Positions 11,351-22,370 of a stretch of 64,000 bases of DNA are shown here, piece after piece. The notes beneath the pieces are model-generated. The model was given only the letters and a program-made list of their open reading frames with translations, had not been told where the DNA came from and ran no database searches. Both the position numbers and the translations under genes were made by a program. Source of the DNA: Corylus avellana (taxonomy: Eukaryota > Streptophyta > Magnoliopsida > Fagales > Betulaceae). The DNA lies in contig NC_081542.1 in assembly GCF_901000735.1 (NCBI RefSeq), positions 14,795,577 to 14,859,576 of the forward strand. The letters run 5' to 3'. Position 1 is the stretch's first letter. Each line of letters begins with the position of its first letter.

Positions 11351-11424
11351 TTGGTAATGCCTCAATCATGCATATACGTACCCACCTAAAGTTGCTTTAG
11401 TTATAAGTTAATTAGCAAGAAGCA

Positions 11425-13010
11425 ATGGCCAGAGCTCTCTTCCTTGTCTTTATCTTTCTAATTAGATTGAAAGTTAGCCAGGTGATGGGTGCTGCCAATC
11501 AATGCGGGCCAATTGTAGCCGATGATATTGATTATATTCAATTTGCTCTTAACCTTGAATTCCTTGAAGCTGAGTTTTTCTTGCATGGTGCACTTGGTAG
11601 AGGGCTTGACACTATCGCTCCGACTTTTGCTAGCGGTGGTCTGCCTCCGGTCGGTGCTAAGAAAGCCAACCTTGACCCACTGATTGGCCGGATTATTGAG
11701 GAATTTGGATATCAAGAGGTTGGTCACGTCAGGTCCTACGAAAAAACATATATATTTGATTTTCATTTACTAATTTATAATCACCTCCATTTTCCCTAAT
11801 TTGACTAGTCATTTCATTTTGGCAGATGAATAATATTTAATAAATTGATGCTCTTTGACAACGATTTTTCTGGGGTATAATTACAACAATAGGGGGAATT
11901 CCAAGGCCGCTGTTGGATCTTAGCCCTCAGAATTTTGCAAAACTATTTGATGAAGCAGTTGGTTTCAAATTGAGCCCTCCATTCGACCCTTACTTGGACT
12001 CAGTACACTATCTCTTAGCATCTTATGTGATCCCCTATGTAGGACTCGTGGGTTATGTTGGCATCGTTCCAAACCTTTCCAACAAAACTTCTGTAAGTGT
12101 AAGACCTCTATCACTCTCTTTAAGATATCACTTATTTCAGAAAAAAAAAAAAAAAAAAAAATTTGTTTGTCTCGACGTGAAATATTTTTTAGGTTTCAGT
12201 TATATGAAAAATTAGTAAATATTTCTTATATTTTCATTTAATCATATTAACTTATAAATATATTTTATTGGTAACATAAAATACTAGTATAAAACATTTG
12301 AGAATGAGAATAGATGGCCTTTGGGGTGTGAGATTGGGATACAATGCAATTATCTGTTCATATTGCTTGATATTTGGACATATAATTGTGAGAGGCTAGG
12401 GTCCTTGTAAGACCAGCATAGCTAGCTAGGCAGATATTTGGGCAGCCCAAGACCTGCTTGAACAGGTAGATCTCTCACACGTACTTATTTGGAGATGTTG
12501 TAGAGCAGTCGAAAATAGTTTACAATAGACTATTTTACATTTTGTGAAGATTATTTTCCTTCGTTATTTGAAACCATTTTCTTTCACCATGCAAATATTA
12601 CCCTATAACTAATCAACACTCTTTCTTGGTAGTTGGTTGCATCGCTTTTGGGCGTGGAAACCGGACAGGATGCGGTTATAAGAACACTACTATACGAGAG
12701 AGCTAACCAAAAAGTTCTGCCATACAACATGACAGTGGCAGAGTTTACAAACAGAATCTCTGGGCTCAGAAACAAGTTGGGCATGTGTGGCAACAAAGAT
12801 GAAGGCATACAAGTACCTCTCTTTCTTGGGGCTGAAAATCTTACAAACAGCAACATCCTCTCCGCTGATTCTAATTCCCTGTCATATGCTCGAACTCCAC
12901 CAGAGATCTTGAGGATAATATATGGAAGTGGCAGTGAGTACAAATCTGGTGGCTTTTATCCTAATGGTGCAGGTGGAAACATTGCAATGAGCTTTCGTCA
13001 CAAAGCTTAG
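11425..13010 (+). CDS. Desiccation-related protein PCC13-62-like, copy 1 (three exons; intron-1 acceptor altered)
   Basis: Exons 11425-11732, 11873-12098 and 12633-13010 would encode 303 residues, close to the ~313 of the Craterostigma PCC13-62 family. The first ~23 residues are a hydrophobic signal peptide. A ferritin-like domain follows, starting around CGPIVADDIDYIQFALNLEF and including EAEFFLHGALGRGLD, and a conserved C-terminus ends GGFYPNGAGGN. Family members are secreted or wall-associated proteins linked to dehydration; their biochemical role is unclear. The oddity is at 11871-11872. Copies 2-4 have CAG|GGCTATAATT, but this copy has CTG|GGGTATAATT, so the AG acceptor is lost although the frame is intact. 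The next AG (in ACAACAATAG) would shift the frame. Unless a rare non-AG acceptor is used, the copy is non-functional. Exon 3 begins TTGGTTGCATCG after a normal TAG acceptor. Confidence 0.75.
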
Positions 13011-14249
13011 GAAATAATGATGAATAATTTTATAATTATGGTGCACGAATAAATAAATGCATGGATGTGCTTAGAATGGATGTTAAAATAAAAAATAAAT
13101 TATTATAAAGGACTTTTATAACGTGTTATTGGGGGTTTAATTCTTGATATCTGTACGCGTTCGTTTAATTACAAAGGGCTTTCATAACGTGCATGTTAGC
13201 ATATCCATTAAAAAAAAAAAACAAAAACAAAAACAAAAAATTATATGGTCAAAAAGTGAACATGTTAACGCTATATGGCATGTCGCGGAAATAAAATGAA
13301 TGGTCCAAATCATGACAACAAGAAAAGCTTTTTGGCTTAGAGTGGTAAGAGGTGGTTCAAGGTCGGCACCCTCTTTATTATAGGGATGGTTCAGTTACCC
13401 CACCCAAACTAGCCAATGGGAGTGACTAATCCACCCCAAAATTAGTCATTAGTGGCCAAGAGAATGATTTGTCCACCTCCAAATCATCTATATGTAACAT
13501 GCTCAAAAGAAGTGGTTTAGCCACCCCAACAGCCAGAGATGAAGTGAGGAAGTCTTATGGGAAGGGGTCAAAACAAATTATTATTATTATTATTATTATT
13601 TATTATTTATTATTTTTAATTTGGTTGTATTTTATGAACCAAAGACTACCCTAACTATAATTATCAAATTAAAAAATAAAAAATAAAAAAAATAAATCTG
13701 TCTACAATCAAATAACTATAATAATTAAATAACACTAAATAACTATAATTTCTTATAAATACCAATAAAAGAGGAAACCCCATGTACAAACTTTTCAAGA
13801 TGCCCATTTGGCATCCATTTTGTTTTTTTTTTTTTAAAAAAAAAAAATTCTTTATCCAAAAAAGTTGCTCATTCTTTCACATTTGCAAACAATTTTCTTC
13901 ATTTTTTACTCATAAAACATTCAAAACTCATTTTACTCACATTAACCCGCCGTTATGTCTTATGATCAATCTATTTCTTTCTCATTTCCATTCGACTGGC
14001 TTGTTTGCTTGTGGTAGCCTGGTAGGGACTAACAAAATTTGTATACAATTAGGGTTTCTAAGTTTGAATGGGTAAGTACCAAAAGATTTATTGGGTAGGG
14101 ATTACAAAATTTTTTTTATACAATTAGGGCTTCTACATTTGAATTCGTAAGGGCCAAAAGATTTATTGAGTGAGCCAAAAAAAATTAATGAATAGGGCCA
14201 AAATTTTTAAGAATTACGTACACATAAGACCTTAATTTGGAAAGTGTTA
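13011..14249. other. Gene-free stretch downstream of copy 1
   Basis: 3'-flanking sequence of copy 1, A-rich tracts (13209-13240), a (TTA)n microsatellite (13578-13615) and a repeat-like block rich in CCACCCC/GTGGTT words (13330-13530). No gene was recognised. Confidence 0.6.
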
Positions 14250-15120
14250 GTTCTTATGTTGGCTTAATTCAGTTCCAAAATGCAGAGGCTATGGTTCATG
14301 GGCTCAAACACTGATATAGAATGTTCAGAATCAAATCTCCACCGTTCATAATGTAGATTCATATGTCATGAACGTCCCTACAAAATTTCAGCTCAATTGG
14401 ACCACAAACGCCTATCGATCAGAGCTGTTGATCAAGATTGGACAGCATTTTCAAAATGCTGTTTCACCCGGGTCCGGACCAGCCTTCCCCGTGTCCGGAC
14501 CGCAATTCCAGAAACCTTATTTTTGCTCCGCAAGGCCGTGTCCAGACAGCCCATTAACCTGTCCGGACACCCCTTACCTATTATGCCCAAAAACATGTTT
14601 TTAGTGGGCCTAGGTCTAGGGTTTGATGTACTGATATATATACATTATTATAGAAGAGAGATGTACGAATTTTCACCCCCAGAGAGTTCGTCGGAGGCTG
14701 TACTAAGAGAGATCATATGTGGTGAGTGTTAAATTGAATCTCTTAGAGTTTTAGTTATTCATTTGATAAATCTACGGTTGAGAAGTCTATCGAAAGGGTC
14801 CGGTAAAGGAGAATCACGTTGAAGAAGATTGTGAGCAAGGAGACGAGTTGAAGGTTTGTCGATCTTACAAAGCCAAGGTCTTGCAAATGGTTGTAAGTGT
14901 TCCTAGTGTTTGTAATCTCTGAATAATCTTTTGATAGTGATTTTCTGGGTTTGGCTGCCCTGGAGAAGTTTTACTTTTAGATCGGTTTCTAAAAGGTTTC
15001 CTCTTCGTAACCAAAATATTTGTGTCTGCCTCTTTATTGCTTTATATATTTTGGGTGATTGAATTGTTTATTACTTCATAGTATTAATTCCGCATAAATT
15101 ATGGTAAACAAGTTTTTGGA
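14250..15120. mobile_element. LTR-like sequence, family unassigned
   Basis: A moderately GC-rich block contains repeated GTCCGGAC(C/A) words (14468-14575), then a TATA-like region and a T-rich tail. This texture resembles the LTR of a plant Copia element. No primer-binding site or paired LTR was found nearby, so boundaries are approximate and it may be a solo or degraded LTR. Confidence 0.35.
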
Positions 15121-17234
15121 GTTGACATAGCATTTTTCAGAAAGCCTTCTTCAGCTCATATGCCGTGGCTTTGTTATCTAAAATCCATCGTTTTCATATT
15201 CGAAAAACTGTTTTAAATTATTTCTTATTATATCTAAGAAATATTGGTTTTGTTTAGGGTTCTCTAAATTTTCTTGTTATCTATTTATTTATCTCGAGTA
15301 TCATACTCTCCTGGGTCACCAAGATAATGTCGATCGGGATACTAGACGTCTCAACCAGCCTGGATCTCCATTACCATTAATGTTGGTGGGGATATCAGAT
15401 AATCCCAACCCAATAGAGACTCGATTACAATTTTTGCATGAGAAAATCCCCATCAGGTTGGATGTCTGCAACGAAGATCACCACGTACAAAGTCACAATC
15501 TTCAACATTTTGTACTTCACAAAGATCCACTCTTCTTTCATAATTGCCTCTCACATGTGCTAAATGACACATATCACTCCATGTTCGGAGAAATATTTAC
15601 CATCCGAAAAGAGGAAAAAAAAAACAGAGTCTTTGTCTAAAGAAATGCTTTGAGAAAGGGTAGATGTATAGAACCTTTCAACAAGATAATGCTTTTTCAA
15701 CTCTCTCAAAATGGAATCTATTCCAAACATATATGCCATGGTTCCTTACTTGTACAAATATCTAAATTTGATATTTTTAAATATATTTTTTCTAACCTAT
15801 TGCCGATACTAAGTAGCAGCCAAAAATTTGTATCCATTTTTCATGATGATAGTATGCATGGATCAGATATATCGTAGAAGCCAAAAATTTGTATCCATTA
15901 ATTTTTCATGATGATATTATGCATGGATTAAATATATCATGGCGAATTCTTCAGAAAAAAATTGTGGAAGACACAATGCTTAGGTAAAAATTTGTCTCAT
16001 TTAATTAAAAACTTATTCTTGTTCATTCATAGTAGAAGATTTAACTAATTAATTAAACCAAATCTTGTAATTTTCTCTTGAAAGGGTTTTCTATGTAAAA
16101 GTGAATTTATAGCTAACTCTTCTCGCATTCAATTTTGTCTCCCATTTTTGTCTATAGATTATTAGCTCTCTCTTAAACTTGATATTTAAATACCAACTGA
16201 GCAGGTGGTACAGTTACTACAAATTTACTTCCCGACAGGGACGTAGCCAGCCTTGAGAATGGGCAGGGGCCATAGCTGAAAAAATTTAATGGGCAGGGGC
16301 CCATTAGCAAAAAAAAAAAAAAAAAAAAAAAACCATAAAAAATTGTTTTTAATTACCTTTGAAAAAAAAATTTGTCATTTGGGCCGGGGACTTCCTCCGT
16401 CCCTGCTTCCCAACATATTGTAGTTCGATCTTATTAGAGAGAGAACCAATTAAATCTAGTGATCCTCGATCGATGGGTATGTGTGGACCACATTTCCCCA
16501 CTGTGATCCCCGATTATTTTAACATTAGAAATGTCGAGTATTTTTAACTTGTTCATATTTTTTTATTTTTTATTTTTTTTATAAATTTAATAAATCAACT
16601 ATTAGATTTGTGAGACTTATTATTAACTTATACAAGATTCACATAAATTTACAAATCTAATGGTTGATTTGTATTAATCTATTCACTATATATATGGTTA
16701 AAACTTAAAAGACGATTAAAAAAGAATAAATTTTATTATTTCACCTTTTTTTTTTTTTTTTTGAAGTTCTGCAGAGTTTAATTCCAAGCCAAGTTTATCT
16801 CATTAGTGAGTCATAATCTTAATATATAGTATGACAAAATTAGTCCTAGATTTAAATTAAATTCCAGTTCTCTTTCCTATTGTTTTCTCGTGCTTAATTA
16901 AAACTCCTTTTGGTCGTCATTAATTAACACAAATCACTCATCCAAAACTTACATATATTGCGTACGTAAGAGAAGCCAAATACAATTAGTGGCGTTCTAG
17001 ACGCTAGCTAGCTTTTCAGAGAAAACTGACATATATATATCCATGCCACCAATTTAATCTCCTCAGATCCGTAGGCAAAGTACTTGGAAGCAAAAAGCAA
17101 GATCCAACTTAGATAAGAGTCATCAGAAGATCCATCAACTACAAAGACGAAGCTGGGAGACAAAATCACCCATTTATTTATTCTCACGCTACAAGATCCT
17201 CCAGAGGAAACCCTCCAGTACTTCTCCATCAACC
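15121..17234. other. Gene-free stretch before the nsLTP gene
   Basis: No gene was recognised. A near-duplicate phrase (AGCCAAAAATTTGTATCCATT...TTTTTCATGATGATA) occurs at 15820-15865 and 15878-15918. An A tract at 16309-16332 follows a GGGCAGGGGC repeat pair (16261-16300). 17000-17234 should include the nsLTP 3' untranslated region. Confidence 0.5.
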
Positions 17235-18487
17235 TCACTTTATGCTGCAACATGGAATTGCAAGCCACATATCATACAGAAAAGAGTTACAAACATTCCA
17301 TAAAAAATAACAAAATAAAAAAGGAAAAATAACTCCACTTATGCCCCTTCTTTAGAGTATAAGCGGTCTTACAATTATAACTTTGAAATGTAAAAATTTG
17401 CAATATCGGTTAATATCTTTTAATTTCACCGCTTTGCCCAGAATGCCTCAATTATTTAAAAAATGAAACGGCGGGGCCTTTTTGAATTCTCTCTTTGTTT
17501 TCTTATTTAATAATAAAGGGATTTTGGGCATTTTCAAAAAATTGGGTGAAATTAAAAGACATCGCTACATATGAAAAAAAAAATAAATAAATAAAATAAA
17601 GATTTCCTGCAAATCGGATTAGAGGAACAATCTTTAAAAAAACTTATGTCCCTTAGCTAGCAACGCGTTTTTTTAATAACATGTAAAATGCATATACTTT
17701 TTTAATAAAATTTCTTTTCACTTCGTCCTTATTATTAAAAAAAATAAAATGCTACGGTTTCTCCTGATTCGATGTGAATATTATTTTCTAAGAAGGTAGG
17801 AAAAAAAAAAAACGTGTTTTTACTTTCTTTATTGTTTTTTTAGAAAATAATATTATCGAACTAGGAAAATATTAGGAGAACACTTAATATTCTTTATTAA
17901 AAAAATATGTGCAAAACACATTGTGAAGGGACACATTATTTTTATAAATTCCTCAAAATCAGCTTGAAAAAGAACTGCCTCATGGAATACTGAGATTACA
18001 AATTTTCGAATTTCGAGATTATAATTGCAAAATCGCTTATATATGGGAGATGGAAGTAGTGAAGATTCTCCAAGAATAAAATTTACTAAAAGCAAAGAGG
18101 TCTAGAGAAAGGCAGTGATATATACTTGTTGCAGTCTGAAGAGGGGCTGATCTTGTAGGGAAGGTTGACGCCACATTTGTTAGGAAGTCCAGCTGCGAGC
18201 CCAAGATTGTAACTGGTGTATGGAATCCCGTTAATGGCTTGCTTTAGGCATTTACAAACGCTCTGGCGGTCAGCCGTGGTCTTAGCCGCATTGTAGAGGG
18301 ACTTGATCCCGCTGCAGCAGGCGGCGGCCACAGAGCCACCGTTGGCTACATAAGAAATGCATGGCGTCAGGTTTCTCACAACCTGGTCGCATGATATGTC
18401 CGCTTTGGCGCCCTTAGGTGCACTTATCGCCATGCACGCAAGCACCAAGCAACTCAGCTTAAACACAACAGAGCTAGCCATGTTCAA
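17235..18487 (-). CDS. Type-1 non-specific lipid transfer protein (two exons)
   Basis: Exon 1 is 18126-18487. Exon 2 is only 10 bp (17235-17244). The join AA|C ATA AAG TGA gives the C-terminus DCNNIK, usual for this family. The product has 123 residues: a signal peptide of ~29 (cleavage likely after KGAKA), then a mature 8-cysteine domain (C, C, CC, CXC, C, C) of about 94 residues. The two arginine/aspartate family positions are seen in TADRQSVCKC. Such proteins are secreted, bind acyl lipids in a tunnel held by four disulfides, and act in cuticle formation, defence or signalling. Reading on past exon 1 gives an artificial YISLPF tail, so the intron is required. A second ATG two codons downstream (MASS) is an equally likely start. 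The 881-bp intron contains a MITE. Confidence 0.88.
17323..18071. mobile_element. Foldback MITE inside the nsLTP intron
   Basis: The left arm is GGAAAAATAACTCCACTTAT, continuing through ACAATTATAACTTTGAAATG. The reverse complement of the right arm is GGAGAATCTTCACTACTTCC, continuing through GCAATTATAATCTCGAAATT. It is related to the element at 10399-11048. It fills most of the intron and would account for its unusual length. Confidence 0.6.
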
Positions 18488-18542
18488 GACTCTTATCAGA
18501 ATTCCTAGTTTTAAGGTAATTTTGAGAGCTCCTAGATTGGTG

Positions 18543-18551
18543 TTTATATAA
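18543..18551 (-). promoter_or_regulatory. TATA box of the nsLTP gene
   Basis: On the minus strand TATATAAAC lies about 57 bp upstream of the ATG at 18487, a normal position for a plant core promoter with a short leader. Confidence 0.65.
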
Positions 18552-18961
18552 TGAATGCAGAGGGTGGTGCATGTCGGAAGATATTTTATTTGTTTTCATG
18601 GGGGAGATTGTTTGGTAGTTGGGTTAATTAGTGTTCTCTGGTGGAATTTGGCTGGGTGTGTTAAATGCTCTACTTCTTTGGAGAGGAAGCAAAAGTCAAA
18701 AATTTGAAATTACTGCTTTGCATGTGAGAATCGTACCAAAACTGAGCGACTTTCTTAAATGAGGACAATAATGGTAGCTGGGGTGGGATTAAATGGAGTC
18801 CGGCCACCAACCAGTAAAATGTGAAAATGTATACGTAATTCATTTATCTTCTTTGTTAGTACTATTTTTTAAAAAATTATTTTTATTTTTTATGTCACAT
18901 AAATTATTTTTTATTATTGTTAAAATAAAAAAATTCATTACAAAACATTTTTTTTTTTACT

Positions 18962-18965
<4 letters not shown>

Positions 18966-19003
<38 letters not shown>
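18966..19003. repeat. (TA)n microsatellite
   Basis: About 18 TA dinucleotides immediately flank a MITE, a common plant arrangement. Confidence 0.9.
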
Positions 19004-19005
<2 letters not shown>

Positions 19006-19006
<1 letters not shown>

Positions 19007-19355
19007 GAATAACTTCATTGAAGATCCCAAATCCCTCATAAACTTCAAAATTGTTCAATTTAGTCCCTTAAACTTTCAATTGCTCTCAATTAGTCAAATT
19101 TAGAAGTTAAAAATATCAAAAAAGACCAAAATATCCCTAATTTTTGTTTTTTTTTAATAAAAAAATTAGGGGTAAAGTTGGAATTTTACAAAAAAGAATT
19201 CAAGGGTATAAACGTTATTTAACGTTTAAGATTCGATGGAAGGGTCTAAATTGATTGCAATTGAAAGTTCATGAGACTAAATTGAGATATTTTAAAGTTT
19301 GAAGGAGGTTTGTCAAATTGGATAAAAATTCAAAGGTTTTAAGTGAAGTTATCCT
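19006..19355. mobile_element. Foldback MITE, ~350 bp
   Basis: The arms are GGAATAACTTCATTGAAGAT (left) and, reverse complemented, AAGGATAACTTCACTTAAAA (right). Both continue into CAATTTAGTC(C/T)C and AACTTTCAATTGC. The interior is non-coding. It is the same broad family as the MITEs near 10.4 and 17.3 kb. Confidence 0.65.
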
Positions 19356-20384
19356 TATATATTTTTTACATCAATTAAATCTTGCTATAGTTTCAACCTT
19401 CAGCTGGCCACCAAACAGTAATTATCGGATGTCAAACAGCCCCACAAATACTGCATAAAAATAAATGAAGCATCCACAAACAAATTAACAAGACAGCAGT
19501 TGTTGTTTGAAGTCTAAATTGGATCTTTCGAGTTTGACTAATCCCCTCTCTCGAGTGTTTTTTTTTGCCATTAATGCCGTATATAAGGTCGAAATCACCA
19601 TTCTGCAATGTTGTACATTTTAGGAAGAAATATCAAATGGGAGTAACTCTAAAGTACTATCATTTTGTGCAAACATGTCTTTTCTTCACCTATCTGTCAT
19701 ATGGTCACCAATCTTGATTGCACAATGGTAGAATGGTCGGTTTAGTCATCTATATAAAATGAAACCATCCTGACAGCAAGGGTCATCAAAACTTAGAGAA
19801 AGACAATCGTTGTTCACAAAATCACAGGACAATCACAATCACAACCACACGTAACGGACATAATTAAGTGAGAAAAGAAAAAGAGAAAGTTCGCAAACAA
19901 GTGTGGGAGAGTGGCTACAGTACTGACTTATATACTCCCATGCGTAAGTGTTAAAGCCCCTTAAAAAAAATAAAAATTTCCACGTCAATTTAGCTCATGT
20001 CACGTACGTCATTACTTATATATTTATCTATAAGTATATTAATTGCACTTACGTTAGGGTGAAAAAATCAAATTGCTGACATGGACAAGACATGCATATA
20101 TAGTATTACAAACCCCATTCCTTGCTCAATGACTCCAAATGATTCATTCAATAGTTTTCAACATTAAAAATAGTTTTCAAGATTAACACCCTTGAAAAAT
20201 TCTTCCAAACCTTTATGATTACACATGTCAATTTTGTGTGAGATATTTACGTTTATTGATGGCTCATAGCATTTTACAGGAGCTACAATCATTGATTTTA
20301 TTGTATATATATCCATACACCCATCAATTTATTGGTACACCACTATACCATATTTAACATTTCAAGCTTCGAGTAGAGATACTC

Positions 20385-21949
20385 CTAGTGTTTTGGAAGA
20401 AAGCTCTGCGCAATCTTCCCACCCCCACCGTTAGGATAAAACCCGCCAGGTTTGTACTCATTGCCACTTCCATATATTATCCTCAAGATCTCTGGCGGCG
20501 TCCGAGCATACGAACGGGAGTTAGAATCAGCAGAGAGGACATTGCTATGCGTACGATTTTCCGCCCCAAAAAAGAAAGGTATTTTTACGCCTTCATCTTT
20601 GTTGCCACACCTGCCTAACTTGTTTCTGAGCCAAGAGATTCTGTTCGTAAACGTAGATACGGTCAGGTTATATGGCAGCACCTTCTGATCGGCTCTCTCG
20701 TATAATAGTGTTCTTATAACCGCATCTTGTCCAGCCTCAACGCCCAAAAGTGACGCCACCAACTACCAAGAGAGAATATTGATTAGTTATAGGGTGATAC
20801 TTACATGGTTGAAAGAAAATGGTTTAAGCACTTGTGATAAATAATAATTAGCCTCCAACATCTAGGCTACAACAATTCTATATGATCTCAATCCCATCCT
20901 TGAGGTCCTTCTATTCCCACACACTATTTTCCTCCGAAACTACTCAAATTATATGAAAATATCAGAAATATTTGGTGACTTTTCATATGGGACAAACGTG
21001 AAAAAATGTGTTTTAACCCCTTTTTAGGGTTGTAAACAAATTCATGTTTTTAGCTGAATATATTGCTTGACAGAAAATTAATATTTTACGCCAAAACAAA
21101 ACGGGCTTTATTATGCTATCAGAGAAACTATTCTAGTTCAAATCTTATATCTGTCATTAATCTTGATACCGTATCAATGAAATATTAATTTTCTCTATTG
21201 AGTGTCATCACTTATTAATGCCACGTGTGGGGAAGAGTGTTAGAATATAATTAAATCAACTACTTTCTATCAGCTTAAAATGAGTACTAGTAGAGGTTCT
21301 TACACTTTGAGAAGTTTCGTTGGTAAGGCTTGGAATGGTGCCAACATAACCCACAAGTCCTACATAAGGGATTGCATAACATGCTAAGAGATAGTGGACT
21401 GTATCATAGTAAGGGTCGAATGGAGGGTTCAATTTGAAACCAACTGCTTTGTCAAATAAGTTTGCAAAACTCTGAGGGCTAAGATCCAACTTGGACCTTG
21501 GAATTCCTCCTATTGATGTAATTATAGCCCTGAAAAATCATTGTCAATTTATTAAATATTGTTTATCTACTAAAATGAAAGAAAAATGGAGGAGATTACA
21601 AAGTAAATGAAAATAAATCAAATATATTTTTTCATCTATCGAACCTGAGATGACCGACTTCCTGGTATGCAAATTCCTCAATGATCTTACCAACTACAGG
21701 CTCAAGATTGGCCTTCTTAGCACCAACAGGAGGTGGACCACCAGCAGCAAAAGTTGGAGCGATGGCGTCGAGTCCTTTACCAAGTGCACCATACAAGAAA
21801 AATTCAGCTTCAAGGAATTCAAGGTTAAAAGCAAATTGAATCCGGTCAATATCATCAGCAACAATTGGCCCACAGTTGGGATTACCCAAGACGTGACTAA
21901 GCTTCAATGAAATAAGAAAGATAAAGGCATAAAAGGAAGGGCTGGCCAT
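20385..21949 (-). CDS. Desiccation-related protein PCC13-62-like, copy 2
   Basis: Exons are 21645-21949, 21304-21529 and 20385-20762, all with GT-AG borders (CTCAG|GTTCG, TTCAG|GGCTA, AGT|GTAAGA, GGTAG|TTGGT). The product is 302 residues. A signal peptide of ~22 residues (VLG/NPNCGPIV) precedes the ferritin-like domain with EAEFFLYGALGKGLDAIAPT, then LVASLLGVEAGQDAVIRTLL and the terminal GGFYPNGGGGKIAQSF. No frame damage is visible, so it is probably functional. It is very close to copy 3. Intron 2 contains a retroelement remnant shared with copies 3 and 4. It is expected to be secreted and dehydration-associated by family; no regulatory element beyond the TATA box was confirmed. Confidence 0.88.
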
Positions 21950-22012
21950 TGTTTATAATGTTTAAAGCACGCAGCTTAGGTGAGATGTGCATGATTGAGG
22001 TATGCATTAGCA

Positions 22013-22022
22013 GCTTATATAG
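22013..22022 (-). promoter_or_regulatory. TATA box of desiccation-related copy 2
   Basis: CTATATAAGC on the minus strand lies about 65 bp upstream of the ATG. The same sequence lies at the same distance in copies 3 and 4. Confidence 0.65.
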
Positions 22023-22370
22023 AGAAGAATTGTTAGGGATGAGATTAGGAAGAATGAGATATGTTTAGTATTTGAGTTGGAATTATTAGAATTAGGTTAT
22101 TTAAAATTAGTATTGGGATTAATTAGGACTTCTTATCCATCAGTTTAGGTGTCATCCTATAAATTGCATTCTATTTAAAGATCAATTTGTTGTTAATAAA
22201 AAAAAAAAATTAAGATAAAGTATTTGTGAATCTATTGTATGATCTGTCGCCTTGAATGGAGTTTTGAGTCGCCGCATATAATGGCGACCCGTAAAGATAG
22301 CATTTATAATTTCCTTAATTTTCAGTTTATTGGCAGTCAACCTTGGCTCAGTGCTATACCTACATACTTT

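Larger units (their letters stand above)
19955..22370 (-). repeat. Segmental duplication unit A (contains copy 2)
   Basis: Gene, introns, promoter and both flanks match 28432-30943 (unit B) and 53930-56180 (unit C). The match to unit B continues beyond 22370 only at 25690-25932 (compare 30944-31165), so this unit was later split by about 3.3 kb. Confidence 0.75.
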
